From UBA685 sp049890115 (lineage in GTDB: Bacteria; Pseudomonadota; Alphaproteobacteria; Puniceispirillales; Puniceispirillaceae): a stretch of 64,000 nt of DNA. The DNA lies in contig JBMHCC010000033.1 in the NCBI GenBank assembly GCA_049890115.1, forward strand, positions 1 to 64,000, in the 5' to 3' direction. The notes beneath the pieces were generated by a model. That model ran no database searches. It saw only the letters and a program-made list of their open reading frames with translations, and was not told the origin of the DNA. The position numbers were made by a program, and so were the translations under genes. The first letter of the stretch is position 1. Each line of letters opens with the position of its first letter. Below, piece after piece: positions 1 through 9,019 of the stretch.

Positions 1-1
1 C

Positions 2-262
2 CTAGATGCGGTATGGTCATTAAAAGACCATCCGCTTGTCTATGACCTTCGCGGCATTGGTATGATGGCGACAGTCGAAGTTCACCCTGGTGCAGCACCA
101 GGGGCAAGAGGCGGCGCATTGCAAAAAGACATGTTCTGGAATGGCCTGCATGTGAAATGGACAGGTGATAATGCTATTTTGGCACCTGCCTTTATCGCAG
201 AACGCAGTCACATTGATGAGATTATAGATAAGTTCAGAAATACACTGGATCAACATCTATAA
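2..262 (+). CDS. Class III omega-aminotransferase, C-terminal fragment
   Basis: The reading frame is open from base 2, so the start lies before the window. The visible 86 residues contain VYDLRGIGMMATVEV, HPGAAPGARGG and a C-terminal segment ending in FRNTLDQHL. This matches the small C-terminal domain of PLP-dependent omega-amino acid:pyruvate aminotransferases (beta-alanine or taurine:pyruvate type). The catalytic lysine would lie upstream and is not seen. A hairpin terminator follows it, and the next genes are a taurine-type importer, so a taurine:pyruvate aminotransferase role is plausible by context. The substrate cannot be read from this fragment. Confidence 0.75.
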   Translation, partial: LDAVWSLKDHPLVYDLRGIGMMATVEVHPGAAPGARGGALQKDMFWNGLHVKWTGDNAILAPAFIAERSHIDEIIDKFRNTLDQHL

Positions 263-275
263 AAACACAAAGAAG

Positions 276-313
276 AAAGGCGAATGCATCGTTCAGACAT
301 TCGCTTTTTCTTT
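276..313 (+). terminator. Rho-independent terminator after the aminotransferase
   Basis: AAAGGCGAATG (276-286) pairs with CATTCGCTTTT (298-308) across an 11-base loop, with one G:T wobble. The right arm runs into a T-rich tail. It separates the aminotransferase from tauA, which therefore probably has its own promoter in 314-430. Confidence 0.75.
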
Positions 314-441
314 GTCAAACCTGATAGGGCATCACAAATTGAAATAAGCGACATTTTTATTGTCTTAATAGCAGTTTCGTTTGCGATTAAAACTTACTCA
401 GGTAATAGTAGTGAAATAGAACAGTATTCAGGGAGGATATA

Positions 442-1413
442 ATGAATAAACTGCTTCGTTCTTTTGTTGCTGGTGCAGCTCTGCTGACAGGCACATCTTC
501 AGCTATGGCAGCTGATTCGGTAAATGTTGCGTTTTTCTTGGAATGGGCAACACCAAACCAGATTGCTAAAGTTGACAAAGCCTATGATGACGCTTTGGGC
601 GTTCCAGTAAACTGGACAGATTTCTCAACAGGCACAGCAATGACTGAAGCTATGTTGGCAGGCGATATTGATATTGCTTACTCGCAAGGTCTTGCACCAT
701 TTGTGACAGCTATTCAGCAAGGCGCACCATTAAAGATGGTCTCAATCGCTGTTATCTATGAAGCCAATGACTGCTTTGTTGCTAACAACCTTGGCATCTC
801 ATCAGCCAACGCTTCAGAATTAGAAGGCCTGACAGTTGCTGTTCCATTGAACACAATGGCTGACTTCTCATTCAGAAAGCAGATGGCAGCTCTTGGCGTT
901 GATACATCAACAATGACAATCGTTGACCAGGCACCAGCTGATGGTGCTGTTTCACTAGCTGATGGTTCAGTTGGTATGGCATGTATCTTTGGTGGTAACT
1001 CAGCAGCAGCAGCTGGTGAAGTTGGTACACCAATTATGTCTACACAGGAAAAGACAGATGCTGGCATCGGTTCATTTGACGTTGTGTCAGTGACTGAAAA
1101 ATTCGCAACAGAAAACCCAGATCTTCTACGCACATTCCTAGAAGTGACAGATGAAGCTAATGCGGCATGGCAGGCAACTGATGCACAAATCGCAAAGGTC
1201 GCTGCAGATGCTGGTATGTCAGTTGAGCAGACACGCAACCAGATGGCAGGCTTTATCTTCCCATCAGTTGAAACACAGCTATCTGATTATTTCGGTAATG
1301 ACGGTATTGCTGGTGCAGCAGCTGAATCACTAGGTTCAGTTTTTGTGAAAACAAATGTTGCAAACATCACAGGTTCACTGTCTTCAGTGATTGACGGCTC
1401 TTACCTACAGTAA
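442..1413 (+). CDS. tauA: Taurine-type ABC transporter substrate-binding protein
   Basis: This 323-residue periplasmic binding protein belongs to the TauA/SsuA (NMT1-like) family and delivers taurine or a related sulfonate to the TauBC membrane complex. A Sec signal peptide spans about residues 1-23 with cleavage after AMA, before ADSVNVAFFLEW. Family features seen are the TGTAMTEAMLAGDIDIAYSQG segment region near residues 55-75 and a VAVPLNTMADF hinge region. The start is supported by GGGAGG at 431-436, five bases before the ATG. The length is normal. A terminator-like hairpin follows the gene, which should make this subunit more abundant than tauBC. Taurine is the likely ligand from homology and gene order, but related sulfonates cannot be excluded. 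Confidence 0.88.
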   Translation: MNKLLRSFVAGAALLTGTSSAMAADSVNVAFFLEWATPNQIAKVDKAYDDALGVPVNWTDFSTGTAMTEAMLAGDIDIAYSQGLAPFVTAIQQGAPLKMVSIAVIYEANDCFVANNLGISSANASELEGLTVAVPLNTMADFSFRKQMAALGVDTSTMTIVDQAPADGAVSLADGSVGMACIFGGNSAAAAGEVGTPIMSTQEKTDAGIGSFDVVSVTEKFATENPDLLRTFLEVTDEANAAWQATDAQIAKVAADAGMSVEQTRNQMAGFIFPSVETQLSDYFGNDGIAGAAAESLGSVFVKTNVANITGSLSSVIDGSYLQ

Positions 1414-1430
1414 GGCCAGATAAACCATCT

Positions 1431-1465
1431 GAACCCGCCTTCCCACAAGGCGGGTTCTTTTTTTC
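1431..1465 (+). terminator. Intra-operon terminator/attenuator between tauA and tauB
   Basis: GAACCCGCCTT (1431-1441) and AAGGCGGGTTC (1447-1457) form a perfect 11-bp stem with a 5-base loop, followed by seven Ts. This is a textbook intrinsic terminator. Because tauBC follow at once without another obvious promoter, it most likely gives partial readthrough, and it may also stabilise the 3' end of the tauA transcript. Confidence 0.88.
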
Positions 1466-1499
1466 CTTCACTTTTGTCTTGTCCAAAGGGGGGCATGAT

Positions 1500-2297
1500 A
1501 TGGCTGATCTAATTTGTGAAGATTTGTGTATGACGTTTACAAATCCGCAGACAGGTGCTGCGGTAGAAGCGCTTAAAGATATTAATTTTACCTTGAAAAA
1601 GGGCGAGCTTCTTTCTGTTTTAGGTCCATCTGGTTGTGGTAAAACAACCCTTCTTAATGTGGTTGCTGGTTTCTTGACGCAATCATCAGGCACTTTGACA
1701 TTAGGCGATAATGAAATTGTCGCACCTGGTGTTGAGCGCGGCATGGTGTTCCAACAAGGCGCATTATTTGAATGGCTTCCGGTTTCCAAAAATGTGGATT
1801 TCGGTCTGCGGATGAAAAAAGAAGACCCTGCAAAAAGCAAAGAGCTTGTTGAGAAATGGCTTGATATTGTTGGGCTGCAAGGCTTTGGCGATACACCAAC
1901 CTATCAGCTATCTGGCGGGATGCAGCAGCGTGTGGCATTGGCACGTTGTCTTGTGAATGACCCTGATTTGATTTTGATGGATGAGCCTCTTGGTGCGCTT
2001 GATGCGCTAACAAGAGAGAAGATGCAGTCCTTGATCCTGGAGCTTTGGAAAGAGACAGGCAAGACCATCATCATCATCACTCATTCGGTCGAAGAAGCTT
2101 TGCTTTTGGGAGAGCGGTTATTTGTTATGGCACCGCGCCCTGGCCGAATTCATAAAGAATATAATTTGCCATTCGCTGAGCAGGGTTTGAATAAATCTCT
2201 GCGTGATATCAAACAACAACCAGATTTTGCCAAAGTGCGTGAAGAGATCCTGACGATGATCTGGAATATGGAAGAGGAGATCATGAGCGGTGCTTAA
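1500..2297 (+). CDS. tauB: Taurine-type ABC transporter ATP-binding protein
   Basis: Cytoplasmic ATPase of the sulfonate importer, 265 residues from the chosen start. It shows Walker A GPSGCGKTT (about 42-50), the ABC signature LSGGMQQR (about 137-144), Walker B LILMDEP (about 157-163) and the ITHSVEEA H-loop. An in-frame TTG at 1479 would add seven residues, but the purine-rich AAAGGGGGG at 1485-1493 lies ideally before the ATG at 1500, so 1500 is preferred. The 3' end overlaps the permease gene by eight bases, indicating translational coupling. The MPRPGRI-like stretch after the H-loop is typical of the TauB/SsuB group. Confidence 0.92.
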   Translation: MADLICEDLCMTFTNPQTGAAVEALKDINFTLKKGELLSVLGPSGCGKTTLLNVVAGFLTQSSGTLTLGDNEIVAPGVERGMVFQQGALFEWLPVSKNVDFGLRMKKEDPAKSKELVEKWLDIVGLQGFGDTPTYQLSGGMQQRVALARCLVNDPDLILMDEPLGALDALTREKMQSLILELWKETGKTIIIITHSVEEALLLGERLFVMAPRPGRIHKEYNLPFAEQGLNKSLRDIKQQPDFAKVREEILTMIWNMEEEIMSGA

Positions 2298-4218
2298 TTG
2301 GCTTTCTTTTCACAGAGCAGATATAGCTGCTTTTGTCATAATTGGGCTTGTCTTAGCATTTATCTGGTCAATCTATGTTGGCCGGCGCGAGACAGCCGCA
2401 CGCGAAACAGATGAAGTTTTTGGTGATCCTGAGCGTACCAAGGGCGGCTGGTATTGGGCCGTTTGTGGTATGTCTGCTTTGCTGCTTGTCTGGTTCTATT
2501 TTTCATGGGGTATGGGCCGCGCCTATTTCCCGCAAGCTGCCAATGAGCTATGCCAGATTGGTAAGTTAAATGAGGCAGTCTCTCCTATCAGAGCAGCATT
2601 ACCTATTGAATCGCGCTATTACAAATCAACCGATCTGGTTGTGCGCAATTCAGAGCAGCTTGATGAGCTATTGGCACGTATGCCAGAAAATGCCTTTACA
2701 CAGGCTGAAACCAGACAGCTGACATCTGCTATCACAAACAGCAAATCTCTTTTGGCGATTTATTCCAATCCTGTGAATCTTTCAACAGAAGCCGAAACAC
2801 AAATGGCAGCCATCGCCTCACAGCTTGGCGGCATTTCTGATAGATTGCGTGATGGTGCTGATGGTTTGCAAGTATCTGATGAAGCGTTAAATCAGCCGCC
2901 ATGGGGCGTTACAGAAGATGAAATACCGCTTCTGCCAACCACCGCAAAAGGTGTGCTATTTGACACGGTATCTATTGATGCCAAACAAATCGCTGGTAAT
3001 TTTGCTAAAATTCGCAATATGCCATCAGAAGCTGAATCACTGATTGCCACAACCAAAGACCAGATAGCGTCTTTGAAGGATACCAATAAGGCTGGTAATT
3101 TTGATGATGCCACAGCTAAGGCGCGTAATGATTATGTGAAAGCTGTTGAGCGTATCTTCCGTCGTCTTGATGATGGCCTGATCTTCCCTGCATCAGCGAT
3201 GATTGTCATTCATGATGCGATTGATGACCTTAGCGATGCGACAAGTGATGCCAAGGGCGGTTTGAAATTTGTTGATGCGTTATTCTTGCCTGGTGAGGGT
3301 GTTGTTAAATCTCGCACCATCTGTACCGAACAAGGCTCTGCACGCTGGTTGCCAAAGCCTGGTGATGTGATTGCCACTTTTGGCAGGCTGGCAAACCCTG
3401 ATATTGCATCAGGTGGCGGCTATAAAGGGACAACTTTGCTGTGGTGGAAATGGCTGGCTATTGCTGATGTGGTTGACTTCTTCATCCCTGATGGGTTGGT
3501 AGACATGCTTCCAGGTGACTATGCGTCTCATCAACCAGATGGCAGCTTTACGCCAAATTACAAAGATAATCTTTTGGCATTTGCCCAAGGCGAGGTCTAT
3601 TTAGGGTCTGTGCCAATGTTAGATGGTCATATCTGGGATTCCTTATTCCGGGTATTGGTTGCCTTATCAATTGGTATTTTGCTTGGTGTGCCGCTTGGTA
3701 TCTATATGGGCGTATCACGCTTTTTCAAATCATTCTTTGACCCAATGATTGAGCTATATCGTCCTGTTCCGCCGCTTGCGTGGGCGCCATTGATCTTGAC
3801 TATTTTTGGTATTCAAGATGATGGTAAGATCTTCCTGCTCTTTATGGTGGCTTTTGCCATTATGGTTATCTCAGCCAGAACAGGGGCATCGGGAACGCAA
3901 TTATCAAAAATTAGAGCCTCTCATTCACTTGGTGCAACAAACCAGCAAATCCTGCGTAATGTGATTTTACCAAATGCACTGCCAGAGATTCTCACAGGTG
4001 CCAGAATTGCCATCGGCGTATGCTGGGGCACATTGGTGGCTGCTGAAATGCTGGCTGGGACAACTGGTATCGGCTTTATTGAGAATGTTGCCAGAACAGT
4101 TTCTGATTATGAACTGATCTGGGTCACCATCTTGATTATGGGCTTGCTTGGTTTGGCCTTTGATATGTTTATGAGGTTGCTGATTGCCAAGCTGATACCA
4201 TGGCGTGGTAAAGGCTAA
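2290..4218 (+). CDS. tauC: Extended TauC-like ABC permease with large N-terminal region
   Basis: Membrane permease of the taurine-type importer. The C-terminal 200 residues (about 445-642) form a standard binding-protein-dependent transport domain, with the EAA-type coupling loop in the segment GATNQQILRNVILPNALPE. The protein is 642 residues, whereas ordinary TauC/SsuC permeases are about 250-280. The extra N-terminal part holds two predicted membrane segments (about 9-29 and 55-74), followed by some 330 residues of soluble, helix-rich sequence, probably periplasmic. The start is a GTG inside the end of tauB, with GGAAGAGGAG about ten bases upstream. A strong terminator follows. The permease role is firm; the function of the extension is unknown. 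Confidence 0.88.
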   Translation: MLNWLSFHRADIAAFVIIGLVLAFIWSIYVGRRETAARETDEVFGDPERTKGGWYWAVCGMSALLLVWFYFSWGMGRAYFPQAANELCQIGKLNEAVSPIRAALPIESRYYKSTDLVVRNSEQLDELLARMPENAFTQAETRQLTSAITNSKSLLAIYSNPVNLSTEAETQMAAIASQLGGISDRLRDGADGLQVSDEALNQPPWGVTEDEIPLLPTTAKGVLFDTVSIDAKQIAGNFAKIRNMPSEAESLIATTKDQIASLKDTNKAGNFDDATAKARNDYVKAVERIFRRLDDGLIFPASAMIVIHDAIDDLSDATSDAKGGLKFVDALFLPGEGVVKSRTICTEQGSARWLPKPGDVIATFGRLANPDIASGGGYKGTTLLWWKWLAIADVVDFFIPDGLVDMLPGDYASHQPDGSFTPNYKDNLLAFAQGEVYLGSVPMLDGHIWDSLFRVLVALSIGILLGVPLGIYMGVSRFFKSFFDPMIELYRPVPPLAWAPLILTIFGIQDDGKIFLLFMVAFAIMVISARTGASGTQLSKIRASHSLGATNQQILRNVILPNALPEILTGARIAIGVCWGTLVAAEMLAGTTGIGFIENVARTVSDYELIWVTILIMGLLGLAFDMFMRLLIAKLIPWRGKG

Positions 4219-4252
4219 TCAGCGTCACGAAAGACGTATTTTACAAATAATA

Positions 4253-4290
4253 AAAGAGCATCTTTATCATCTAAAGATGCTCTTTTTCTT
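4253..4290 (+). terminator. Rho-independent terminator of tauABC
   Basis: AAAGAGCATCTTTA (4253-4266) pairs perfectly with TAAAGATGCTCTTT (4272-4285) across a 5-base loop and runs into a T-rich tail. It lies 35 bases after the tauC stop codon. Confidence 0.9.
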
Positions 4291-4370
4291 GGCACAGACA
4301 TGCCTGCCTCTGCTAAAAACTAATAATGATGTTCCATGTACAACTAAAATTACGACCGTGACACGCCATT

Positions 4371-5489
4371 ATGAGTAACAATAAAACAGCGCATATTGGC
4401 ATTATTGGTGCTGGCATTGCTGGCCTAGCAGCCGCGATAGCGATTGCTGAGGCTGGCTATCAGGCCACCATCATTGGCGTCATGCCACAAAGGATGCAAG
4501 GTGGGCTGCAACTGGCACCAAATGGATTTCAGGCACTGGCTAAGCTTGGCCTTTCTGACATTATTGCCCCTTATAGTAAGCGCCTTGATGCGATTGAAAT
4601 CAGATCGATGACAAGGCCAGGTTTGCTGGCAACCATTGATCATGAAACACCTGTGCACCGCGATTATGCCAGCCTTTCACGTGCTGGGCTGATGGCTGCA
4701 TTAGAACAGGCAACAAATCAGCATCACAATATTCATTTTATCTCTGATAATGTGGCAAGCCTGTCTGTGACTGCTAGCCATGCAAATCTGACCTTAGAAG
4801 ATGGCAGCCAATTATCATTTGATTTTCTGATAGGCGCTGATGGTCGTAATGGCTTATCACGCCAATTTGTCAGTGGCGCCCCTGTCGTACAACATCATAA
4901 AGCCTCCTATTGTGCATTACGGGCTGTTATCCCGCAAACTGACTTACCACATATATTCCATAATCCGCGCACATGCCTATGGCTTGGTAATGGCTTTCAC
5001 CTTGTGACTTACCCGCTAGCTGATGGCATGATTAATCTGGTGTTATGCTTGCCTGACGATCAGGCTGATAATGCGATGCAATTATTCCATGGCCATTCGT
5101 TATTATCACCATTGGGACAACAGCCAGATGCGTGGCATAAAACAAAGCTGCCAGCAACAGAATGCCTTAGCGTTTGGCGTCGTCACAAGCTGGCGCTTAT
5201 CGGTGATGCAGCCCATTTCATGCCGCCACATCTAGCACAAGGTGCAGGTCAAACGCTTGAAGATGCGGCAAGCCTGCTAGCGTCACTTCAAGCTCATAAA
5301 AATCTGGATAATGCTATCGCTGGCTGGGCCATAGACCGCAGCCGTGAATTATCACCTATTGTGAAACGAGCCCAGCAAACAGGCGAGATTATGAAATTAT
5401 CTGGCCCTTTGGCGAAATTGCGTAATATCGCTGTTGATTTTGGTGGCCAGAAATTAATTGAAAATTGGTTACGCCAAGTGTGGCAATAA
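4371..5489 (+). CDS. FAD-dependent monooxygenase (salicylate hydroxylase/UbiH-like)
   Basis: This 372-residue class A flavoprotein monooxygenase is expected to use NAD(P)H and oxygen to hydroxylate an aromatic or related substrate. It has an N-terminal Rossmann motif GIIGAGIAGL (about 9-18), the mid-protein DG motif LIGADGRNGLSR (about 155-166) and the C-terminal GD motif LALIGDAAHFMPP (about 275-287), which binds the FAD ribityl phosphate. Length is normal for the family. It stands alone after a terminator, and no ring-cleavage or ubiquinone genes flank it, so the substrate cannot be named. No strong ribosome binding site is visible before the ATG. Confidence 0.8.
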   Translation: MSNNKTAHIGIIGAGIAGLAAAIAIAEAGYQATIIGVMPQRMQGGLQLAPNGFQALAKLGLSDIIAPYSKRLDAIEIRSMTRPGLLATIDHETPVHRDYASLSRAGLMAALEQATNQHHNIHFISDNVASLSVTASHANLTLEDGSQLSFDFLIGADGRNGLSRQFVSGAPVVQHHKASYCALRAVIPQTDLPHIFHNPRTCLWLGNGFHLVTYPLADGMINLVLCLPDDQADNAMQLFHGHSLLSPLGQQPDAWHKTKLPATECLSVWRRHKLALIGDAAHFMPPHLAQGAGQTLEDAASLLASLQAHKNLDNAIAGWAIDRSRELSPIVKRAQQTGEIMKLSGPLAKLRNIAVDFGGQKLIENWLRQVWQ

Positions 5490-5569
5490 AAGCGCTATCA
5501 TCCCCTTGAATTGGCAGCTTCCAGGCCTAGCTTCACATAGTACAAAACACGTCTATCAGCTGCGATTTC

Positions 5570-6118
5570 ATGATAAAACGCCACCTCATCCATATTATTT
5601 TTTTAGGGTTTGCACTTATGCTCAATGCTGCACCTGCCAAAGCTGACACAGCTTATGCATTTTCATTTCCAGGCCTATCTGGCGGCACAATTGATCTGTC
5701 TGCCTATCACGGTCAGCCATTATTGATTGTTAACACAGCCTCACAATGTGGATTTACCCCGCAATATGATGGTCTGCAGGCTCTTTATGAGCGCTATCAA
5801 GATGCTGGTCTTGTTGTGATTGGTCTGCCCTCAAATGATTTTGGCCGCCAGGAAAAAGGCAATGCTGAGGAGATAAAGGAATTCTGTGAAGTGAATTTTA
5901 ACATCACCTTTCCCATGTCAGATAAAATTACGGTCAAAGGTGATGATGCCCATCCCTTTTATGATTGGGCTGTCCAACAGGTTGGCAGATTGGGCAAGCC
6001 GCGCTGGAATTTCCATAAATTTTTGATAGGCCGTGATGGTCAAATCGCTGATTGGTATGCCAGCACAACCGCACCTGATTCCAAAAAAATTCAAAGAGCG
6101 ATTGAAGAGCTGTTATAA
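5570..6118 (+). CDS. Exported glutathione peroxidase family protein
   Basis: A 182-residue thiol peroxidase of the GPX family that reduces hydrogen peroxide or lipid hydroperoxides. The active-site block NTASQCGFTPQY carries the peroxidatic cysteine where mammalian enzymes use selenocysteine. The second signature, IGLPSNDFGRQE, and the WNFHKFLIGRDG segment complete the family pattern. It carries an N-terminal Sec signal (hydrophobic stretch, then APAKA before DTAYAF), so it probably acts in the periplasm, while most bacterial BtuE-type enzymes are cytoplasmic. It converges on the deacylase gene with no intergenic gap. Confidence 0.87.
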   Translation: MIKRHLIHIIFLGFALMLNAAPAKADTAYAFSFPGLSGGTIDLSAYHGQPLLIVNTASQCGFTPQYDGLQALYERYQDAGLVVIGLPSNDFGRQEKGNAEEIKEFCEVNFNITFPMSDKITVKGDDAHPFYDWAVQQVGRLGKPRWNFHKFLIGRDGQIADWYASTTAPDSKKIQRAIEELL

Positions 6119-7258
6119 TTAATCTTCTAGCAAATAGCCTTCACGGCCAAAAACTGGCTTGTTACCAGCAATTTTTGCAATCGACATGCCTGGCCAGACA
6201 TATTTCATCTGATTAAGCGAAAAAACAAGGCCATCAGTACCTGCCATTATCGGGGTGCGTTCACGTGCTGGTGCCGCGCCATCAAGTGAAATTAGCTCTG
6301 CTATCACATCGCCTGCTTTTACAATATCGCCCAAGGAGACCTGATAAGCCAGCAAGCCTGTTTGTGTCACGCGCACAATCTCACAGGCGGTAAAGGCCGT
6401 TGGTGCTGGCATAGAGGGACGGTTGATATCAGCTTCATCATCAATCATATTTTCTTCACAGAAAAAGTGATAAAGGCCTTTGGCATCATCATAATTCAGC
6501 TTATCAGCGACATCTTGCTGACCGCGATATTCCAATGTGGCAGATAAAACAGGCTCAGGCCAAGCAGCATCTGGCAAAGATTTTGCCAGCTTAATCCATA
6601 AAGCTGACCATACCTCATCAAAGCTGCCACCACCGCTATCTTCGGCTGTCAGCGTAGCTTGCGATCTCATCCAATCAACCAAAGACTGATAACGTGGCAG
6701 ATTCTGCGGGACAATGAAGATATGATTGAGGGCTATGTCATCACAATGCAAATCAAGCACCATTTCTGCATCAAAACAATGACGCATCACAATATGACGT
6801 TGCTGATCAAGTGCACTGATTGGCGGATTTTTATCAAGCCATCTCTCAATAGCTTTCCTTACCAGTATTTTATTTTGATGCGCATCATCACCAAGCGCAC
6901 CAACAAACTCATCATCAGCTTTTATGATTTTGGCAAAATCTGGCCAGCCGCGATTATAATTGAGCGCATTTTCTGGATGATAACGCCCCTGATGACGATG
7001 ATAGGATAAATCAGCCAATCCAAGCGGATTGACAACCGGCAAAATGACAAAATGCGCTTGTAATTTATTCTCTGCCTCTGCTGTTTCAAGCAATGCCATA
7101 AGATGATGCAAAATCAACATGCCTGGATGTTCATCAGCATGCATACCTGCTTGCAGATATATTTTTGGTCCGCCGGTATTGATACCAAACTCATAGACAG
7201 GCACTGAAAAACAAGCTGATGGTGTGTCACCTGTAATATGATGTGTTGTCAATTTCAT
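6119..7258 (-). CDS. Succinylglutamate desuccinylase/aspartoacylase family zinc deacylase
   Basis: A 379-residue M14-type zinc amidohydrolase that would remove an acyl group from an N-acylated amino acid. Zinc ligands are visible as GMHADEH (His40, Glu43) and a later His in MVLDLHCDD. The C-terminal third, with TGLLAYQVSLGDIVKAGDVIAEL, is the lipoyl-like beta-barrel found in this family. The RBS GAGAGGGG lies seven bases before the ATG. It is the last gene of the minus-strand ABC importer operon, 24 bases after the second permease. This suggests the importer takes up an acylated or otherwise blocked amino acid that is hydrolysed inside. Related enzymes include AstE, aspartoacylase and DoeB. 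Confidence 0.82.
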   Translation of the reverse strand: MKLTTHHITGDTPSACFSVPVYEFGINTGGPKIYLQAGMHADEHPGMLILHHLMALLETAEAENKLQAHFVILPVVNPLGLADLSYHRHQGRYHPENALNYNRGWPDFAKIIKADDEFVGALGDDAHQNKILVRKAIERWLDKNPPISALDQQRHIVMRHCFDAEMVLDLHCDDIALNHIFIVPQNLPRYQSLVDWMRSQATLTAEDSGGGSFDEVWSALWIKLAKSLPDAAWPEPVLSATLEYRGQQDVADKLNYDDAKGLYHFFCEENMIDDEADINRPSMPAPTAFTACEIVRVTQTGLLAYQVSLGDIVKAGDVIAELISLDGAAPARERTPIMAGTDGLVFSLNQMKYVWPGMSIAKIAGNKPVFGREGYLLED

Positions 7259-7282
7259 AGCAAACCCCTCTCGCTTAGACGC

Positions 7283-8125
7283 TTAGCGCATTAAAGAGAT
7301 ACGTATTTTCTGGCGCGGCACTTCATTAGATGGCAGATGCCTGTTCAAATAACGTGATGCCAAACCAAACAGCATGATCACAAGAATTGTGACTATGATA
7401 AAATAAACCGCCACAATGGGATAAGGCACAAATGGGTTAAATGTCTTATCGGCAAAATAATTAGCATAATATAACGCATCACCTTTTTGCCGCCATGCAG
7501 GAAAGCCTGAGAAAAATACCAAGGTGGTGGCATGAACCATAAAAATCGCCTCATTGGTATAAGATGGCCATGCCAGCCTTAGCATGGTTGGCCAGATGAT
7601 TTTACGGAATTTCCGCATTCCTGTTAGGCCAAATGCATCTGCTGCTTCTAAATCGCCTCTTGGTATCGCACGCAATGCGCCATAGAAAATTTCAGCTGAA
7701 TAGGCTGAAGTATTACAGAATAATACCAATAACGCCCCAAGCCACGCTTTAGTAAGCATCCTTGTCTCAGCATTCAAAATCATAAAGCCTAAATCAATTT
7801 CAAAGCCAATTTTCGGCAGTAAAATAAACGCCTCATAAGCCAGAAAAAACTGGATGAATAACGGAGAGCCGCGAAAGACAAAAATAAAACCAGCTGCTGG
7901 ACGCTGAAAAAGCGGATTGGTACTAGCCTTTCCCATCGCAAGACAGGTGGCAAAAAAGAACCCAAAAAACAGGGCCAGAACACCAAAATAAACATTCCAG
8001 ATAATACCAGAACCGATAAGCACAATCTGTTCACATAAGGTGATATCTGTCTTTGGCAAAAGACGCTCGCCAATGCCAATAGAACGAAGACCATAATCTT
8101 GAACTGTCTGCCAGCAACTCATCAT
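7283..8125 (-). CDS. Polar amino acid ABC transporter permease (HisM/ArtM-type)
   Basis: Inner-membrane permease of about 280 residues with the HisM/ArtM/GlnP domain. It has several hydrophobic helices and a coupling loop in the segment GDLEAADAFGLTGMRKFRKIIWP. The upstream permease ends in TGATG, so the ATG at 8125 shares its first base with that stop codon; a GTG at 8128 is an alternative start. AAAGG precedes it at a suitable distance. It forms the membrane heterodimer with the gene at 8125-8982. Confidence 0.88.
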   Translation of the reverse strand: MMSCWQTVQDYGLRSIGIGERLLPKTDITLCEQIVLIGSGIIWNVYFGVLALFFGFFFATCLAMGKASTNPLFQRPAAGFIFVFRGSPLFIQFFLAYEAFILLPKIGFEIDLGFMILNAETRMLTKAWLGALLVLFCNTSAYSAEIFYGALRAIPRGDLEAADAFGLTGMRKFRKIIWPTMLRLAWPSYTNEAIFMVHATTLVFFSGFPAWRQKGDALYYANYFADKTFNPFVPYPIVAVYFIIVTILVIMLFGLASRYLNRHLPSNEVPRQKIRISLMR

Positions 8126-8982
8126 CACACACCTTTTCCAGATAGTTTGTGATAATCAGCACGCTTTATCAGATAACCGAACACACGTTCTGAAACATGT
8201 GTAAGCCATAGATAAACAACCAGCAGGAATAAAAAATAGTAAAGACGCCAATCAGGGTGCGGGAAATCAAAAGCTGATGTTTTCGCCCCGCCAAGCTCTT
8301 TTGCCCAATAGACAACATCTTCGACACCAAGCAGGAATAATAATGGTGTCGCTTTGATTAAGATTTGCCATAAATTTGATAGGCCAGGCAGCGCATAAAT
8401 CCACATTTGCGGCAATAAGATACGCCAGAAAATCTGTCGTTGCGACATGCCAAAGGCAGCCCCTGTCTCAAGCTGGCCACGCGGCACAGCCTGCATCGCG
8501 CCATATAGGATATTGCCAGCAAAGGCGCCGAAAACAATCGCAAAGGACAATGATGCCAGCAAAAACCCATAAATTTCATGAACCCACTGATCAGATGCCC
8601 CAAGCGGTAATTTGGCAATCGTGCAGACCACAAAATCATTGCCTTGTCTAATGGGCTCTGTCACCTCTGGGCAAAATAGCTTATGCCTTGCATATTCCAA
8701 AAGCTGATCAATCGCTATTGGCATGAAAAGAAAGAACACAATATCAGGCACGCCGCGCACCATTGCGATATAGCCTTTGCCAAATAAGCGCAAAGGCATC
8801 ACGGGGGAACGGCTTGCTAATGCGCTGCCAAACCCAAAAATCATTGCCATTGGCGCTGTGAGCGCAAGCAATGCCAAAACCGTTCCAAAAGACGCATAAA
8901 AGGCAATATGCTTTCCCGTTGTCAGATAACAGACAAACCAGGCGATACCTTCAAGGGTTTTGGGATCTTCACAAGCAAACAT
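8125..8982 (-). CDS. Polar amino acid ABC transporter permease (HisQ/ArtQ-type)
   Basis: A 285-residue inner-membrane permease of the HisQ/ArtQ family, partner of the next gene in the operon. The coupling loop is seen in PRGQLETGAAFGMSQRQIFWRILLPQMW. It contains an internal soluble loop rich in Cys and charged residues (about 100-135, with YARHKLFCPEV) that is longer than in the enteric homologues. It follows the binding-protein gene after a hairpin terminator, so its expression depends on readthrough. Confidence 0.87.
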   Translation of the reverse strand: MFACEDPKTLEGIAWFVCYLTTGKHIAFYASFGTVLALLALTAPMAMIFGFGSALASRSPVMPLRLFGKGYIAMVRGVPDIVFFLFMPIAIDQLLEYARHKLFCPEVTEPIRQGNDFVVCTIAKLPLGASDQWVHEIYGFLLASLSFAIVFGAFAGNILYGAMQAVPRGQLETGAAFGMSQRQIFWRILLPQMWIYALPGLSNLWQILIKATPLLFLLGVEDVVYWAKELGGAKTSAFDFPHPDWRLYYFLFLLVVYLWLTHVSERVFGYLIKRADYHKLSGKGV

Positions 8983-9019
8983 GATGCGATGGTAAACATT
9001 CAGTGAAAGATGGTAAAAT

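Noticed and set aside
756..1238. 160-residue minus-strand ORF inside tauA
   Set aside because: It is the antisense shadow of a clear binding-protein gene, with low-complexity Ser/Ala/Thr composition and no ribosome binding site.
1367..2013. Two minus-strand ORFs across the tauA-tauB junction
   Set aside because: They run antisense through tauB's Walker motifs and one crosses a strong terminator; neither has coding character of its own.
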